DNA of 64,000 bases from positions 194,547-258,546 of the forward strand of contig JAQGDQ010002371.1 in assembly GCA_030141605.1 (NCBI GenBank), in the 5' to 3' direction. The position numbers and the translations under genes were made by a program. The notes beneath the pieces were generated by a model. The model made no database searches. It was not told the DNA's origin and worked only from the letters and a program-made list of their open reading frames with translations. Every line of letters starts with the position of its first letter. Position 1 is the stretch's first letter. Source of the stretch: Tubiluchus corallicola (lineage: Eukaryota; Priapulida; Priapulimorpha; Priapulimorphida; Tubiluchidae). This document shows, in pieces, positions 12,575 to 28,598 of the stretch.

Positions 12575-12581
12575 TATATAT
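12575..12581 (-). promoter_or_regulatory. TATA box of gene B
   Basis: TATATAA on the minus strand about 90 bp upstream of the gene B start codon, a spacing consistent with a short 5' UTR. Confidence 0.45.
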
Positions 12582-12599
12582 AAGTTTTCTCTTGGATTC

Positions 12600-14290
12600 A
12601 CTCGGCTTTACAAACAGACTTTATTTTTCAAATATGACAGTCAGTCACGAGAAAACCGGACCACGGTTAATTACAAAAAATTACGTTACATAGTTCATCT
12701 GTGATGTGAAGGTCGTCGAAGTTTTCTTAACTTTACTCGTTTGATTAAGCATCTTTGTTGCCATCTTAGAATGGATCAAACGCGATTAATTATAGTAATT
12801 TCCAGTTTGAATGTTGATTTATGAAGTAACGGTAGGGTGTGTGCATGTGTGTTGCTGCAAGCAACACGACTTCGCTTTTATTATCATGTGTTGATTTTTT
12901 GTGCGGAAATGCGCATATCGTTACGATAACCTTAAGATAATGTTTTAAAAATTTGAAACCGCTTTTTGTTTTATAAAATTAAGGTTAATTTTAATTTAGA
13001 AGTTGCCTGCTTTCTTACTTGCCTGTATACTTGCCTCAATTATGAACGGAATTTTAGTTGCATCCCATTGCCGGGGAATCCAATGTGAGTGCTCGGACGT
13101 TAGTCTAGTGGAATTCCTGCTTCATGGACAGACCCTATTCGTAAAATTCGCATAAATGTACAAACCTTCGAATCTATGTTGAACGGTGGGCCATAATGAC
13201 AGGTTGATTCTAACGCTTAATATCTGCCTTCCCGTAAGTCTTGAAAAACTGAGCTTCCCAGTTTCCCTTTTGCGAGTTCCATTGTGGCCGTAAATTACAC
13301 TGCAACATTTGTCAGTCCATCCAAGGTTAGGCTATATGTTTTTATGAATGAACCAAATCAGTAAGAAAGCAGCATATCGCGTGACGGGATTTTCCTTTGA
13401 ATGAAACGCGTGTTTTAATGCTGTTTGAGGCAAGTTCTTTAAAGCTGAAGAAAATACTTATCCTTAAACACAACAGTGAACATTGGTACCTCAAGTAATG
13501 AGCGTGAGAACTGGTCTAATATTGATTTTGTCGTGACATCTTATGTTGTAACCAAATAAATTTCATTCAAATTTCATGATTGCAGATATTCATGTTATCA
13601 TTTAGGATAAACTGGAAGGTCGTTCCAAAATTTTTTAATCGGAAATGACAAGATAAAATTCTGCCCACGTTTTGTATATTGATTATATTAGATTTGTTTT
13701 AATAATGATGTCTTTCAATCATCTTCACAGTGTTAACATTATATTAAATGGGTCATTTTTAGCATGGGTTACGTGAGACAGTGGGGATAATGAATGACAT
13801 GCTATGTAAATTATTTGCAATTGTAATTGCTTTGAAAAAAATAAAAGAATAAAAGTCGGCAGTGGCTTATAAACCTTGCCCCCAATTTTGCCTCAAGTAA
13901 TCTTGCTGCCTCAATTAACCCCATTTTACTTACTCTTAATTATCTTTTAGTATTTTAATACAGTACTTTATTCCATTAAAGTTTGTTTCAGCACACTACA
14001 ATGTTGTGTAAATAATATAAACTTACACTAAGAAACACCAATTCGTGAACTACCAAAATACAGGTACTAAAGTGGAATATAAGCAATTTATATATTTTTT
14101 AAATAGATCATCTGTTAAAGACCAGTTATTTTATATAAATCTGTAATTATACTAATTTATCCCAGACCAATCCCAAACCAATCAGGAACATTGGGCACAC
14201 GTATCGCGCAGATACTTGAAAACACAATACGTATTTACGCAAATACCATGTTTTAATTTTTATATTTAAATGGTATTTTAGCGGCATATA
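12600..14290. other. Intergenic, nothing recognised
   Basis: AT-rich DNA between divergently transcribed genes B and C. No exon, RNA gene or recognisable transposon was found. Confidence 0.5.
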
Positions 14291-14304
14291 TGAGGTGATT
14301 ACAA

Positions 14305-15285
14305 ATAAAAATGGCACAGGAAAAATGGCTTGTAAAAATGGCATAACAAAAATGAAACAAATGAAAAAATATACAAAAATGGCACAGGTAAAAATGGCAC
14401 AGGAAGAAATGGCATAGGAAAATATGGCACAGGAAAAAATGGCACAAATGGATGGAAAAGTGGGTAAAAATGGCAAAGGTAAAAACGGCAAACAAAAAAA
14501 TGCGCACTTAGTAAAATATGTGTTTAGGGTTATAGTTAGAGTGGGGAGATAATTATTTTAGCTGGTTTTACCTTTGCCAGGCTTGAAGCTATGCTTGAAC
14601 ACAGTTTGTTTGGTTGTTTTTGTCTGTTATGGCAGTAAGTCTATTACGCAAAAACTATCTAACAGATTTCCAAGAAACTTTGTTAAGAAAGGTGGGCTTA
14701 GGGTACCAAAATGAGAGTCTTTTAGCCGGTACTTTTCAGGCAAAACTTAATCGAATACTACGAACAAACAAAAAACATCCGTAAAGTACTTCGAGAAGAT
14801 CTCAGAGGGAGTGTTTAGTACTTCTTTTTTGTTACCTCCACCTAACTTTTTTTATTAATTTGTATATCCTAATAAGGAGACTTGTAGGTATATATTCTTC
14901 AATTTATTAAAATCGTCAGATTAAAGGTAGATAAGCACTATGTGGAACATTCGTGCATTATTGATTATAAATCTATTCAATGAACAAATATTTCGCTATT
15001 CTATACTCTTTATTATTATACCAATACAGGCACATTTTTGTACGTTTGTTGTTTATCTTTCTGTTAAGTTTTTCAAATAAAGAATCAGACGAACGAACAA
15101 GTTTAGGATTGTTTGGCTTTAACTGAAATCTGCTTCATATTGAGCCCATTCTAGTTTTATTATAAAAATTAACTGCATCAAAATAATATATGTGCCATTT
15201 TTCCTACTTTTCCATTTGTACCATTTTTTCGTGTGCCATTTTTCCTGTACCAGTTTTTTCCTGTGCCATTTTTACCGCACACCAT
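14305..15285. repeat. Inverted pair of AAAATGGCACAGG minisatellites
   Basis: From 14305 to 14500 a 14-17 bp motif (aaaatggcacagga and variants) is repeated about ten times. About 700 bp downstream, at 15188-15283, the reverse complement (tcctgtgccattttt) is repeated about five times. The two blocks could form a long hairpin and may be the subterminal arrays of a foldback transposon. The open frames over the left block (14147-14507, minus strand) are repeat artefacts. Confidence 0.75.
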
Positions 15286-15804
15286 ATGGGGCTGTGATCT
15301 AATATAAACCAAAATTTTTTGAAAGCGTTGATAACTATATATCAAGAGTGATGAAGAGAGCCGACAAACAAATGGATTAAACGGCTATAAAATGGAAACA
15401 AGAAATCACTGAACACAATGCGTATCATAAAGAAGACCACCTCTGCGGCTTTCTAAAAAGGAATTGTGCTGTTAACGTCGGCAGCTTTGTTTTGTCAAAC
15501 CAGACTTTTAATGCAGCGTCCATCTGGAGCTATTGTCTCTTCCCTCAGCGCAATCCCAAACGTTATAAAACTAATCTGGGCTTAGACCTGGTGAGCACAG
15601 ATATTTCGCAGCACCTGAAAGCGAAGTGCCTTAATTAAATTCTTCAGGTAATGAGAAATATTCGTGAGACTGCCTCAAAACAAAAGAGGTTGTAAACTGG
15701 CTCATCCTTTAACAAAGTCCACCCATCAAAACCGGACGGGTTAGGTGCTTGAGTATTCTTTTGGAATAAGGTATTTTGATTAGTAAACAACAAATCAGGA
15801 GAGT

Positions 15805-15810
15805 TATAAG
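15805..15810 (+). promoter_or_regulatory. TATA box of gene C
   Basis: TTATAAGAGG context, about 70 bp upstream of the gene C start codon; a transcription start near 15835 would fit. Confidence 0.45.
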
Positions 15811-15877
15811 AGGCAGGTCTTCGAGTATCGTCTCATTGTAGCCAAGGAAGAGAATCGTTGTTCACATGTCTGTCACC

Positions 15878-18800
15878 ATGAAGTCTACATTGGTAGCTGT
15901 TGCACTGGTTTTGGTTATGTTCCAGCTTCATGGTATGTTATTACTTACTAAAATTTTCGCTTATATCGTTAAAGTTTTGTGCATAAGATCACTTTTGGGG
16001 GGTAAGCTGTTCAGAATATGTCTACTACGGAATCGCAGTTAACAACTTTTTTAGCTATGTGAGTTGTTAGCAATAAAAGCCAGAAAAAGACCTTCCCTTT
16101 TGAACTGTTTTGTCTCTTTGTTGCTAAGCTACTTTCAGTCATTTCTATGCAGTGGAAGAATTCTTCCGTTTTAAAGTTAATTTCATGGTATTTCGTTGTA
16201 TGGGGGATATTAAAATGTGTTTGCTTACTTGGCAACACACAGTGACCAGAAACTCATAAGTCATGATTCTTGCACTTGTTATTTTCCTTATTCAGATAAC
16301 AGGTAACAGTGTTATTATTCAAGAGTTTACTTTAATATAACTTTATTGTGTTACAACTTTAACAATTATTATGTTACATTTACGTAAGTTCACTTTTTAT
16401 TTTGACGTGTTTTTGCTCAGCTGTCTAACTTCACATTGCTCAAGAACGTAATTTTCAGTTTACTTGCTCAACATATTAATACTGTTTAATCTAATTATTA
16501 CGTTGTACGAGGAATTGCGGATTTGCCGTCAAGTTCTATTGATATAGAGACTAAAGAGAAACAAAAAAACTCATATACTATTTACAGATTCGCGTCTAAG
16601 TAAAACACAAATTTAATTTTTCCATCTGGCCAAATGTTCCATCGCTTTAATTATACCTCGTGTTGAAAAAAATTGAAAAAGGAAAAGTAATTTCAATAAA
16701 TGCGCCCGCAATTAAAAAAGGCACATCAACGTTCTTTGTTTTGTGGCCAGCTGCTCCAGCACAATGGAAATGGAATAGTTATAATTAAAAAGAATCATAA
16801 ATTTTCAGAAAATAGTCATCTTTTAATATTATGCTAAATACGTACATTTGTTAATTCATCCATATCATTGTTCGTTCGTTCTTTTATACTATTATCAATA
16901 CATTAATTTCAGTGCAAATACTCAGTATTTATATTTAAATAGGCTTATACACAATTTCAGTTGAGTTAAAAATTGTACCTGTATAATTACGAGTGTCAAA
17001 TTTCTATGTATTGTATTAAATTTACCGAAAAAGAAAATCTAAAATTTTATCAATAGCATGTAAATGCGTTGGTATAAAACGTTTTATCTCCTTTACTTTT
17101 CTGTCACAGTGTTATTCATTAAAAAGTAAATACTGTTTGTAAATAAAATGCACTACAACCTTACATAAAATCAAAAATTCTTTGCATCCTTTGCTTATGA
17201 TTTAGAAATGCATAATTTAAATATTGATGACATTTTCGCTCGCTTGTAACCGAACTGCTAGTCAAAATTACTTCCTAATCAATAAAAATATTCTGTATTT
17301 CAGATCTCCTGTAAATGACAGTTTAAAACTCCAGGAATTTTTGAAAGTACCTTTCATAGTACATCATGCTCGGTTTTTCTTTTGATCTGTAAACCTGTTT
17401 ACATAACCATAATAATTAGCATGTTTTTATTAGTTAGCTTCGTCTGAATTTAGCCTATTATTTGACTTATTTTAACTTACCTGAATATAGATTTCTAGAC
17501 TTAATCGCTAGACATATGTTCTAACTTTAAACAAACTAAGATTTTAACACTATTAAATGTAATATTGTGTGGCAGTTACCGTACTGTTCTTTCGTAGCAG
17601 ACGTGCATTCAGTACTTCTAGCAACTTTACACAAAAATAAAAACAATATAATCACACTAGAAAAGAGAATCTGGTATAAAAATTATTAATGTCACGAACC
17701 TCCTGAATAGGAGATAACTCCGATCATTTAGCCGAGAAGCAATTTCTTCTCCTTTTTTATAATAGGATAGGTTAATTCTTTCCCGGTATTGATTAACTGA
17801 CTGAGTAATATAAATAAACTAATCAATGAATAAATGAATAGATGGATTGGTGGCTAATCGAATGAAAAATAGTTGAGTGAATGATGCATGAATGGATGGA
17901 AAAATGAACGAGTAAATGAATGCACGAACGAGCCAACGACTGAATGAATGAATGAACGAATAAACGAATGAATCAAAGAACGAACGAACGAGTGAGTAGT
18001 GGGTGAGTGAGTGAATGAGTGAATGAATGAATGAATGAATGACTGAGTGAGTGAGAGAGCGAATGAATGAGTGAGTGAGTGATTGAGTGAGTGAGTGAAT
18101 GAGTGAGTGAGAGGGAGTGAGTGAGTGAGCAATCGAGTGAGTGAGTGAGTGAGTGAGTGAGTGAGTGAATGCGTGAGTGAGCGAGCGAATGGGTTAACGC
18201 ATTAACTGATTAGCAAAGATATATTAAAAATTAAGCTTTTGATTCCCAAAACGCCAATTAACTTTAAGATTTCCGCGTGGATGAAACTTTCTTGTTTAAA
18301 TATAACCAAATGGCGATTTCAAAAAGATATCAGAGTAAACTTCAAAGGAGATCACTGAAAAATTTTGCATTTTTTTTTATTTTATGAATAGCTTCTTACT
18401 AAGGGAAAAGCTGTACCTGCTGTAATTAACAGGCTTACTGAATATGTAGTTAGGTTATCTTTGCAATTTGCGCTAATATTGTTTACCAAGCTCAAACGAG
18501 TTTTGAGGACTAAATGACTTCTAGGCGGGGCATAATAAAAATAAAACGTTGAACGTATACCCCTGAAGTGTTGCCATTTCTGGCCAATTGCTGATGCAAA
18601 GAAGCCTATGGCTGAGGGGAATTTTGTTTGGAAGACCGTCTTCGCCTCTATATTTTAACAGGATCGGAACTTTGTGTCGATCCTTTCCTAGACTGGTGGG
18701 TAAATGCCGTATTTCATGAAGAAAATCATCAACGGGCTAATAAACCAATTTTTATTACAGTTTGACCAAGTTTGTACGATTTTTAACTTAAACGTAACCA

Positions 18801-20689
18801 CATGCACCACAACCACAACCACATACTACTTCCTTATAATTAATGTTATAAATACATTTTAGACCGTTCTTTAAACTGTTTATTTTTATAGAAAAATGTC
18901 GTAAAAATTCCAATTTTTTGGTTAATCTTAAATGTCCATTAAGCGATTAAGCAGAAACCTGAAAGTTCCACTCATTAGAGCGGCTCAATAATTATGTAAT
19001 GACAAAACATATTAAAAGAATAATTCTAATTAAATATTTATTATTTGTTTTTCAGTCGCACGTGGTGAATATACAACAACACCATCGCCTGACACGCCTA
19101 CTCTTGTAGCTGGGTACTACGAACATGGCGATGGTGATGAAAACGGCAGTGGTGAGGAAGATAATGATAAAACATCAATAGTGCTTACCAGATACTACGG
19201 TCCCAGCATCAGCACCACAACAACTGCTCCTGAGCAACGGGGTTACGTGCTCCGCTCTAGAACATCATCAGAAAAGTCACAGGATCGGATACGCCAGTAT
19301 TATCATAACAACGGCAATGACGGTAATGATGACAATAACGACAACGATGAACGCACACAAAAGCGTGTAGTCTACATCCGAAGAGGCTACAGTGGTGATC
19401 ACCATGTTGAAGATGATGATGGCGATAACGATGACGACAACGATGAACAAACGCAAAGACGTGTAATCTACATCCGAAGAGGCTATGATAATGGCGACGA
19501 TGATGAAGAAGATGATGATGATGATAACGAAGCAAAACGTCGGATTTACATTCGTAGGCACAGTAGCAGTGAGAATGGTGACAGTGGTGATCACAGTGAC
19601 CTCGATAACGGCTACAGCAGAGTGACTCGCAGACGTAACAGATTATATCTTGATAATGGCGATGACGGCGATGATCGGTACATTTACTTTAGGGGAGATG
19701 AAGGAGATGGCAATAGTTATGAAAGCAGACGTCGGGTTTACATTCGAAGAGAAGAAGCAACAACTGCAGCACCACAGCGTGGTTACTTTTACTACAGAGA
19801 AGAAGAACCAACCACTACTGAGCAACCAAGTGGTGAGGAAATCTACAGGCACTACTTGAGGAACATCAAACCAAGATTGGACGAAACTCGCCGAAGTAAT
19901 ACACGCCGACGCCAAGCTCATGATGGTGAACGTCGATATTACAGATTGGTTGAAGAAGAACCTGAGTCACAGGGTTATTATGCAACCCCTGAGCAGGAAA
20001 AATCCATAAGCTTTCGTCGCCGTTATGATAGCCGCGATGAAGACATCATTCAAGTACCAAAGTATCCGCTAATTCGCAGGAGATCTGGTTCAGATGATAA
20101 CAGAAAATCCAGCGGGCGTCGAGTGTACTTACCAATTGAAGCACCAACTACCACTGAGAGACCTGAGATTCGTCATTATTACGTGCGTTCGGAAGAGCCA
20201 GCAACTACTGAAACGCCTCGTCAACAACATTATATTCCTCGTCGAGTCTACAGGCCTGCTGAGTCAACAACAACTGAAGCACCAAGCCACAGTGGCTATT
20301 ACAGAGCATCTGAATCTGCGAAAACTCAGAAATCAAGCATTCGTCGCTTTTTCAGACCAAGCAACGAGCGACCATCAAGGAAATCGAGCATTCGACGTTT
20401 TATCAGAATAACTGATGAACCCAGACATGAAGAGCCAACATATCGTCAATATTACGAACCAGCCGATATCAAAGAAATCAGAAGGCCCACCGTCAGACGA
20501 TTTTATGAACCTGCTGAACTGACTACCACCGAAAGACCGTCGTTTCGTTATTATTATAGGCCTCCTGAGCCAACTACAACTGAACAACCTAGCCGACCGA
20601 GGTACCCAGCACACTACAGGTACTATTTCAAAGAAACAACAACAACGGAACAGCCTACTACACGTCGTCTCTACCACCACGGTTACTAG
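15878..20689 (+). CDS. Gene C: secreted Tyr/Arg/Thr-rich repeat protein with acidic N-terminal half
   Basis: Two exons, 15878-15932 and 19056-20689, joined in phase 1, give 562 residues. Exon 1 encodes MKSTLVAVALVLVMFQLH, continuing VARG-EYTTTP after the splice: a clear signal peptide. An in-frame ATG 12 bp upstream is possible, but the second has the better context (ACCATGA). The N-terminal half alternates Asp/Asn/Glu-rich stretches with a repeated basic unit (RVVYIRRGY, RVIYIRRGY, RRIYIRRH, RRVYIRRE). The C-terminal half repeats a unit like RRxYRPAEPTTTEQPSxRxYY about ten times. No Cys was seen. It is a paralogue of gene D by repeat style, and lies in tandem with it. I infer an extracellular structural or adhesive protein; Tyr could be cross-linked or modified and Thr-rich parts could carry O-glycans. 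No known family is asserted. Confidence 0.85.
15933..17820 (+). other. Intron of gene C, first part
   Basis: AT-rich intron sequence without recognisable insert. Confidence 0.6.
17820..18192 (+). repeat. (GAGT/GAAT)n tetranucleotide microsatellite in the gene C intron
   Basis: About 370 bp of 4-bp units dominated by gagt and gaat, with degenerate edges. The minus-strand open frame across it is an artefact of the period. Confidence 0.9.
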
Positions 20690-20794
20690 TGGCATGGGAT
20701 TACATCAACTTTAGTAGCATGTCCAAAAAGTGACGTATTATAATACTATTTCCAATCCGCAAATAATTCAAAAAACTGCACCAAAAAATAAGAA

Positions 20795-20800
20795 AATAAA
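20795..20800 (+). promoter_or_regulatory. Poly(A) signal of gene C
   Basis: AATAAA about 105 bp after the gene C stop codon. Confidence 0.5.
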
Positions 20801-21970
20801 AATTGAGAATTTAATTGTATAAATGAACATTCCAAATCTTGTAGCTGCAATATTTTGTTTTATTGTAAACTTATTATTCACAGAAAGATAAAAAATGATT
20901 GTGTCAGTAAATGCGCTGACTGTTGTGACGAGTTAAGAATGCCCTGCAGGGTGGATGGTAAAAACAAAACCACTCTCGGCTTACATTTCAGTGCCCAAAA
21001 CCCGACTTTGTGTTCATTTCTTCTCGTAGAGTCTCGGTGATAAGCCAACAGTTTGAAATTAGTAGTGTAGTGTTTAGGCGGGCAATAAATACAATTTTTT
21101 ATGTCGGCCTAAGCTTAGATAATGACAATGATAACTATATCGAATTTAATACTCTATATTTTGATCATTTTATTCAAAAAGCGAAGACAAGTTAGTTAGT
21201 ACCCAAATAGACATTGTTCACCGTTTTACATGTAATTTCCATAAACTCTTAATGGTCACTTATATTTTGTTTTAAAAAATCGATTGCGTTTCATGCTGGG
21301 TTCAAACGTTTTGGTATTTTTTGCCTAGTTTAATAAAAGCTGTCTTACAGTAGAACGGGAATCTAGAGTAAAAATTACTAATAATATAACAGGAAAGTAG
21401 ATTTTTAAAACAATAAATGTATAATGAGCAAGATATTTTAAATTATGATTTATTATTGTGTTCAGTGTTTGCATGTCTATAATGGCTATCTTTATCGAAC
21501 TGTCAACTGAAAGCTACTTGGCGTGAAAAAACATAAGACAATGGCTGCTTGCTTAATCTGAAAACAGTGCCATTATCCAATATTAATAAGAATAATATTT
21601 TTATCTGGGCTGTTAACAAGCGTGAATCAATAAACATAAATATTCCAGAAGAACAAATTGCCAATGACACTGAACCGTTGATGCTGAAAAGTTAAAGACG
21701 TTAAGCATCTTAATTTAAACCAAATTTCTGTAATGCAGGGTAACATGCACCGCAATATTAGCTTTTCTGAACAATGAAAAAAATGGGCAAGAAAAGAAAG
21801 GAAAAAAAAACAATTTGCGAATTGTTAAGGAATACCTGTCAGGCATTTTTATGTCGGAGATTTTACTCATCTTAGATTGCAGAACTTCTGGATAAAAAAG
21901 TTTCGATGTGGCTAATGCTCCAGGAGCAGTGATACCGATGCTGATATTAACAGAAAATATAATGCCACCA
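20801..21970. other. Intergenic between genes C and D, nothing recognised
   Basis: Short open frames at 20855-21195 lack signal peptide, splice support and repeat motifs. Confidence 0.5.
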
Positions 21971-21984
21971 AATGCGATGCCATT

Positions 21985-21990
21985 CTCTCT

Positions 21991-22031
<41 letters not shown>

Positions 22032-22038
22032 TCTCTCT

Positions 22039-22106
<68 letters not shown>
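21985..22106 (+). repeat. (CT)n microsatellite
   Basis: About 120 bp of CT with rare interruptions, roughly 390 bp upstream of gene D. Confidence 0.95.
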
Positions 22107-22491
22107 ACCATCATTTATATCTTTTCAACGCCTCCCTCCCTCCTCCCTTGTTCCTATCTACAGATAAAGGTTTTGTCTGCAGATAAAGGTTATTAGTATT
22201 AGCGTCTTTACATTTCTATTTAATCTACACAGTCATTCTTAAAGATGCCTGCTGAGCTCCAACCACTTATCTAGAAATAATTACACATTCACCTACTCGT
22301 AAATGTTCATCTTTTGTCTTTAGAGCCGTGGAAAGCTCCAGGAGTTTCTTGTGTTGATTGAAACGATACAAAACTAGTTTTCTCGACATAAGATTTGATT
22401 GACATACCTCTCAGAGCAGCATAAGAACTAAAGGATTTGTCTGGAATGACAGAGTTATAGTTTGTGTGCTGCATTTTAAAAAGTGAAAATC

Positions 22492-25969
<3,478 letters not shown>

Positions 25970-27515
25970 GCTGATTATTCAGATGATTTAATGTCTAACG
26001 GGACTGAAGAAGCAGCCTGTACTACAGTAACTTTCACGCTAAATTCTCAGCTCAGAATTGGCTTAACAAGTAACTACATGTGAAGCTCACTTGAATATAT
26101 TTGTGCTTATCAGCGCAAGAGGACTTAACTATTCCAAAGCAAAGTTTAACAGCCACGAGAAAGTGCTTATCTCAACTAATTAACAAAGATTCAGAAAAAT
26201 AACAGTTTAACTTTAGATGTTTATTTGCATAAATTATGTGCACAGGAATACAATTTAATCTCTTCATAACGCTATCGTAACTCGTAAGAAATGGCTCTTA
26301 CTTGTAGCCAGATTTATGTAATGTTCATAAATTAACATTTTTGCACTTATACCGTGTTGCATGGCCGCACTTTAGCTCACCTGTCACCTATTGAACGCAT
26401 AAAATTACTTTAAAATAGAATATAAGAAATCGTATAACATAGTCGCAAACTATGCCACTGTAGTAATATATAATTATACACTTTACGTACTAGAAGAAAA
26501 AATGACATGATTATTACGGAGACATGTTTGCTTTTATGGCTGAGGTAACGTAAATTTGCAACAGCAGGGTCAGAGAAGACTGGCTGACTAGAATGTCACT
26601 GGATAGGCGTAGGCATCTTATTTGTTATTTACAGGAATGCCGTATACCACAGCACAGTTATTAGTCTAAAGAATACTATGCGTTGAGAGTTGAATACAAA
26701 CGACGGGGTCTTGCCTCGACGAAATGGTACTAGGTCATTTGTAAGCATTTTTCTTTTCAACTAATTAATTGAAAAAACGATAGTTGGCGTCTCATGCTGT
26801 CCGCTCGAGTTGTCAGTAATATTCGTTTTCGGTTTTGTCAGTGCGAAATTGTGACAGCATAATGAGCTTAAATAAATTTTGCAGTGCAAATAAAATTTTC
26901 ATAAATTACAAATGTAGGCAGAAAAACAGTATTTTAATGCATACTGATTTTTTATTGCGTTTTTTATTTTTAAAACTCTTTTGCTTTAAGCAGTAACACG
27001 AAGTGCGCTTGTTCCCACACAGAAAAATACGTCAGATTAGATATTTATTTGTTTATCTATTTTAGCCTTAAGAAAATAATACAATAACAAAAGGGTTGCA
27101 ACACAATAAATTGGCTAGGGAAATCTGTGCACCACAATGTGCAACGACCATAGCATAACGAACAGGCCGCCCAAAGTAAAGAGTGAACGTAATGATGGAT
27201 GATTTTGATGTGGTCCGCCCTGGTGCACATTACAGCTCCATTGTGTGTTACAGTCAGGCATGCAGTATTAATGATAGGTTTTTTTACTGCCCTGAATGCT
27301 ACAGGACTTAAAGCAAAAAGTCACGAAAACCGTAAACCTAGGCACTGTAAATTGCGTCAGAGACACGTGAAGAGTAAAATAAACAGCTTGGTTTGAAGGA
27401 CAAGAAAACCCTTTACTTACATAAGCTAAAAAATTCTCCAAATTTTGTACACCTACATGCTGTCTCACTGCGCACTGAGCTTGTATTAGCTGTATAAATC
27501 TTGAAAATTTAAACT
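25970..27515. other. Intergenic, no gene recognised
   Basis: Includes the presumed 3' UTR of gene D. No exon with splice support was found. The open frame at 27199-27396 has no coding features. Confidence 0.5.
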
Positions 27516-27519
27516 CTTA

Positions 27520-27890
27520 AGATGACCATTTGCCGCGGCCAGTAGGTCGGTTGAAACAAGTTTAAATAACATTGGGGTAAAGTTTAAAAAAATAATCAGA
27601 GCATTTGTAGTGCACACTTCACTAGCTAAACAAAAGTATAAATTGCTTTATCCTGTTAGTAAAATTAGTAGTGTATCTTTGGTGAGTCAGATAGTGGTGC
27701 ACCCTGGGGAGGTGAGCCACTGACATTTTACCAGTTGGCGCGAACATTTAAATTACTGACAGTTTTCTTCTCTAGTTGCGCAAGTTTTCCAAATAAGTAA
27801 GCTTAAGGCGAAAGAATATAACTTTGTAAGGAAGGTGTTTCAAGAACATACCTTAAAATTTTCCTTGTTTTGCCTTTGAAAGAAAGGCTA
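27520..27890 (-). mobile_element. Solo arm of the foldback element found at 51.4-53.2 kb
   Basis: The segment follows the right arm at 52.79-53.14 kb in order and spacing: 'ttgaaacaagtttaaataacatt', a stretch with 'agtgcacacttcact', 'ggtgcaccctggggagg', 'acattttacca' and 'ttgcgcaag', with many substitutions. Its inner edge on the minus strand retains a decayed copy of the small ORF start seen in the other arms. Confidence 0.65.
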
Positions 27891-28598
27891 AGCTTTCTGA
27901 AATTCTGAGAAGTTGGACTTATTTCAATATTCGGGATAATTGTTAAAAGATTTAGTAATAAGAATATGATAAACGCCTTCTGTAATTAGTAAAATCACTT
28001 TGAAGTTGCAATCATTATTTTCATGCTTGGGCACTTACATTTTGGATGCCCATTTGCCCTCCAAGGACGTCGTTCATTAGATGAAGAAAAGCAAAACACT
28101 CTCAATTTTAGTCAAAAGTATAACACTTTAAGCTTTAACAAAAAATTAAATAGCTAATTTTGTAATATTTTTGCACGAATGTTATGTATGCTACAGAAAT
28201 TTGAATAACTTTAAGCTGAGCGTTCTTATGGAAAGCCACGGTACACTTACAAAAAGTCATGAAGTAGACCAGCTATGTCATAATTTTCAAGTGAATAGCT
28301 GCTACCACCGTATCTGAAGATTTTTCTACAGCGGTAGTGTAAATTAACCTTATACTATGTAGGCAGTTTTCCTGCAAATTTGCTTGTTATATTTTTCTAA
28401 ATTTAAGTAGATAATAGTAAAATAAACCTAATAATCCCAGTTGCAGGAAAGCGGGTGACACAGGCGGAGAGAAAAAACGAATACTCTGCAGATCGTTAAA
28501 AGATGTGTCATACTGCTGTTATTGGGGCGGCGGCCAGAATAAGATAATGAACAAAATTATTATGTAAATGTGTATTGTGTGGCTGCGAGATAACCAGC

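Noticed and set aside
14147-14507. Cys/Phe-rich membrane-like frames on the minus strand
   Set aside because: The translation simply mirrors the AAAATGGCACAGG minisatellite; no splice or start support.
17854-18132. Ser/His repeat protein on the minus strand
   Set aside because: Artefact of the (GAGT)n microsatellite inside the gene C intron.
19257-19921. Antisense frames within gene C
   Set aside because: Shadows of a strongly biased repeat-coding exon; no independent evidence.
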